From assembly GCA_030620855.1 (NCBI GenBank), contig JAUXIZ010000026.1, positions 1 to 6,046 on the forward strand: 6,046 nucleotides of DNA, read 5' to 3'. Made by a program: the position numbers and the translations under genes. This stretch comes from a candidate division WWE3 bacterium (lineage in GTDB: Bacteria > Patescibacteriota > WWE3 > 9FT-COMBO-53-11). Under the pieces are notes generated by a model. That model ran no database searches. It was given only the letters and a program-made list of their open reading frames with translations, and was not told where the DNA came from. How positions within the stretch are numbered: the stretch's first letter is position 1; each line of letters opens with the position of its first letter. Shown here piece after piece: positions 5,387-6,046 of this stretch.

Positions 5387-6046
5387 TTAAGCTTTTTGCT
5401 TAGCCAAGCGAGTGGATTTGCGGCGTAGGATTATTCCAATCATAAGCGCAGAAGCGGCGAGGGTGAGTCGGAAAGGATCGGAACCAGTTTCCGGGAGCAC
5501 GACTCCCAAAACCTCTCCCTCTTCGTCTGGATCATTTACGGTCTCCTCGCCCAGAACGTCCCCGTCGTCGTTGATAACCAAACAGGTTTTCTCCTCACCT
5601 ACCAAAATCTCTCCTTCACAATCCCCCACAAAAGTGGTGGAGTATAGAGGTGAGCCGTCCTCGGTCACATTGAATTCACCGGCGTCCAGAGTTATGGTCA
5701 CCCCAGGCGCGTCGCTCCCCGGGACGGAAGGGATCGAAACGTTCAATCCGGAAACATTCATCGTGAAGTCGTTTGAGGACAGCGGATTATCCGCCCCGAG
5801 TCCGTCGTTGACAACTGTCTTCACCACAGTCAGAGTGGGCTGGATATCGTCGTTGGTAATAACACAGGTGATGTTCTCCCCCGGGCCAAGAGTTACCATA
5901 CCGCCCAATTCTTCCGGACACTCTTCGACCTCGTCTCCATTAGTCAAAGATACAAAAGCATATCCAAATAGCCCATCTTCATCAAGCGCGTAAGGGATAT
6001 TGGCATTAACTTCTAAAGTTTGGCCGGAATCTACAGAAGTTTCACC
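5387..6046 (-). CDS. LPETG-anchored cell-surface protein with repeated SpaA/Cna_B-like beta domains (5' end beyond window)
   Basis: The reading frame is open to the right edge, so the N-terminus and signal peptide are missing; the internal TTG at 5947 is not the real start. The visible 219 residues contain the end of one repeat unit (residues 1-69, closing in ENITCVITNDD) and a complete second unit (about 70-160, starting PTLTVVKTVVNDG and closing in EKTCLVINDD). Each unit carries a Cys pair (43/61 and 143/155) that could form a disulfide. The pattern (LTVVKTVVND, DFTMNVSG, VTITLDAGEFNVTED, TCxIxNDD) resembles prealbumin-like SpaA/Cna_B surface domains. An acidic linker follows, then LPETG (184-188), a short hydrophobic segment (194-207) and a basic tail (RRKSTRLAKQKA): a complete sortase sorting signal. 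The protein is therefore likely exported and covalently attached at the cell surface. Its binding role is unknown. It is the first visible gene of the cluster. Confidence 0.87.
   Translation of the reverse strand, partial: GETSVDSGQTLEVNANIPYALDEDGLFGYAFVSLTNGDEVEECPEELGGMVTLGPGENITCVITNDDIQPTLTVVKTVVNDGLGADNPLSSNDFTMNVSGLNVSIPSVPGSDAPGVTITLDAGEFNVTEDGSPLYSTTFVGDCEGEILVGEEKTCLVINDDGDVLGEETVNDPDEEGEVLGVVLPETGSDPFRLTLAASALMIGIILRRKSTRLAKQKA
5390..5497 (-). other. Sortase cell-wall sorting signal (LPETG, hydrophobic segment, basic tail)
   Basis: The last 36 codons encode LPETG, a linker SDPFR, the hydrophobic stretch LTLAASALMIGIIL and a tail with seven Lys/Arg residues. This is the three-part signal that class A-type sortases cut between Thr and Gly. 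The hydrophobic part is only about 14 residues long, at the short end for such signals. It implies that a sortase is encoded elsewhere in the genome. Confidence 0.85.
5564..5839 (-). repeat. Complete beta-domain repeat unit in the surface protein
   Basis: This unit (about 92 codons) runs from PTLTVVKTVVNDG to CLVINDD. The preceding partial unit (5840-6046) ends in the parallel pattern CVITNDD, with similar elements in the same order: a hydrophobic strand, an ED turn, a Cys after an acidic run, then a GE-TC strand. The two are similar in protein pattern only, not as near-identical DNA repeats, which suggests an old duplication. More units may lie upstream. Confidence 0.6.

Noticed and set aside
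5388..5402. Inverted repeat TAAGC-TTTTT-GCTTA at the end of the surface-protein gene, as a possible terminator
   Set aside because: The stem is only 5 bp, A/T-rich and overlaps the stop codon; on the minus strand it is followed by AATCGTTTTC rather than a clean T-run. It is too weak to call.
5387..5947. TTG at 5947 as the true start of the surface protein
   Set aside because: The same frame continues without a stop to the right edge with matching domain content, and no signal peptide follows the TTG, so the gene is cut by the window.
5412..5993. 193-codon plus-strand reading frame rich in Ser, Pro and Thr
   Set aside because: It lies antisense to the surface-protein gene, whose protein has clear repeat and LPETG patterns; the Ser/Pro-rich content mirrors that gene's codons.

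Overview
All six genes found here lie on the minus strand and are packed closely enough to look like one transcription unit. In transcription order (right to left) they are: the C-terminal part of an LPETG-anchored cell-surface protein (cut by the right edge), endonuclease IV (nfo), a membrane-anchored double-ring Clp/Hsp100-type AAA+ ATPase, peptide chain release factor 2 (prfB), a small single-pass membrane protein, and the N-terminal part of the FtsE ATPase (cut by the left edge). The gaps are 33, 13, 17 and about 12-15 bp, followed by a 4-bp ATGA overlap into ftsE. No stretch of 300 bp lacks a gene. I see no RNA genes, mobile elements, CRISPR array or convincing intergenic terminator.

Organism: there is no direct taxonomic marker. 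The motif dialect of RF2 (GHGGQNVQKVE around the GGQ loop), a Clp ATPase with a hydrophobic N-terminal membrane region, the tight same-strand packing and the LPETG surface protein together suggest a Patescibacteria/CPR bacterium, possibly Microgenomates-like. This is inference from memory of such genomes, with moderate confidence. The genetic code appears standard: UGA ends nfo and the small membrane protein gene, UAG ends prfB, UAA ends the Clp and surface genes, and RF2 is present. That argues against the UGA-recoding CPR lineages (Gracilibacteria, Absconditabacteria).

By function, the right end (5387-6046) encodes a secreted beta-domain protein that a sortase would attach. Next comes base-excision repair (4517-5353). 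The centre (1924-4503) is the unusual gene: an 859-residue Hsp100 with a membrane hairpin at its N-terminus, no M-domain, no visible ClpP-binding tripeptide, no aromatic residue in either canonical pore-loop motif and no D1 arginine fingers, yet with intact Walker A and B motifs in both rings and an apparently intact D2 arginine finger and sensor 2. The left third combines translation termination (prfB) with a membrane-anchored small protein that is translationally coupled to the cell-division ATPase FtsE.

The best candidate for an undescribed system is the membrane-tethered, pore-loop-degenerate Hsp100. The small membrane protein coupled to ftsE is second.
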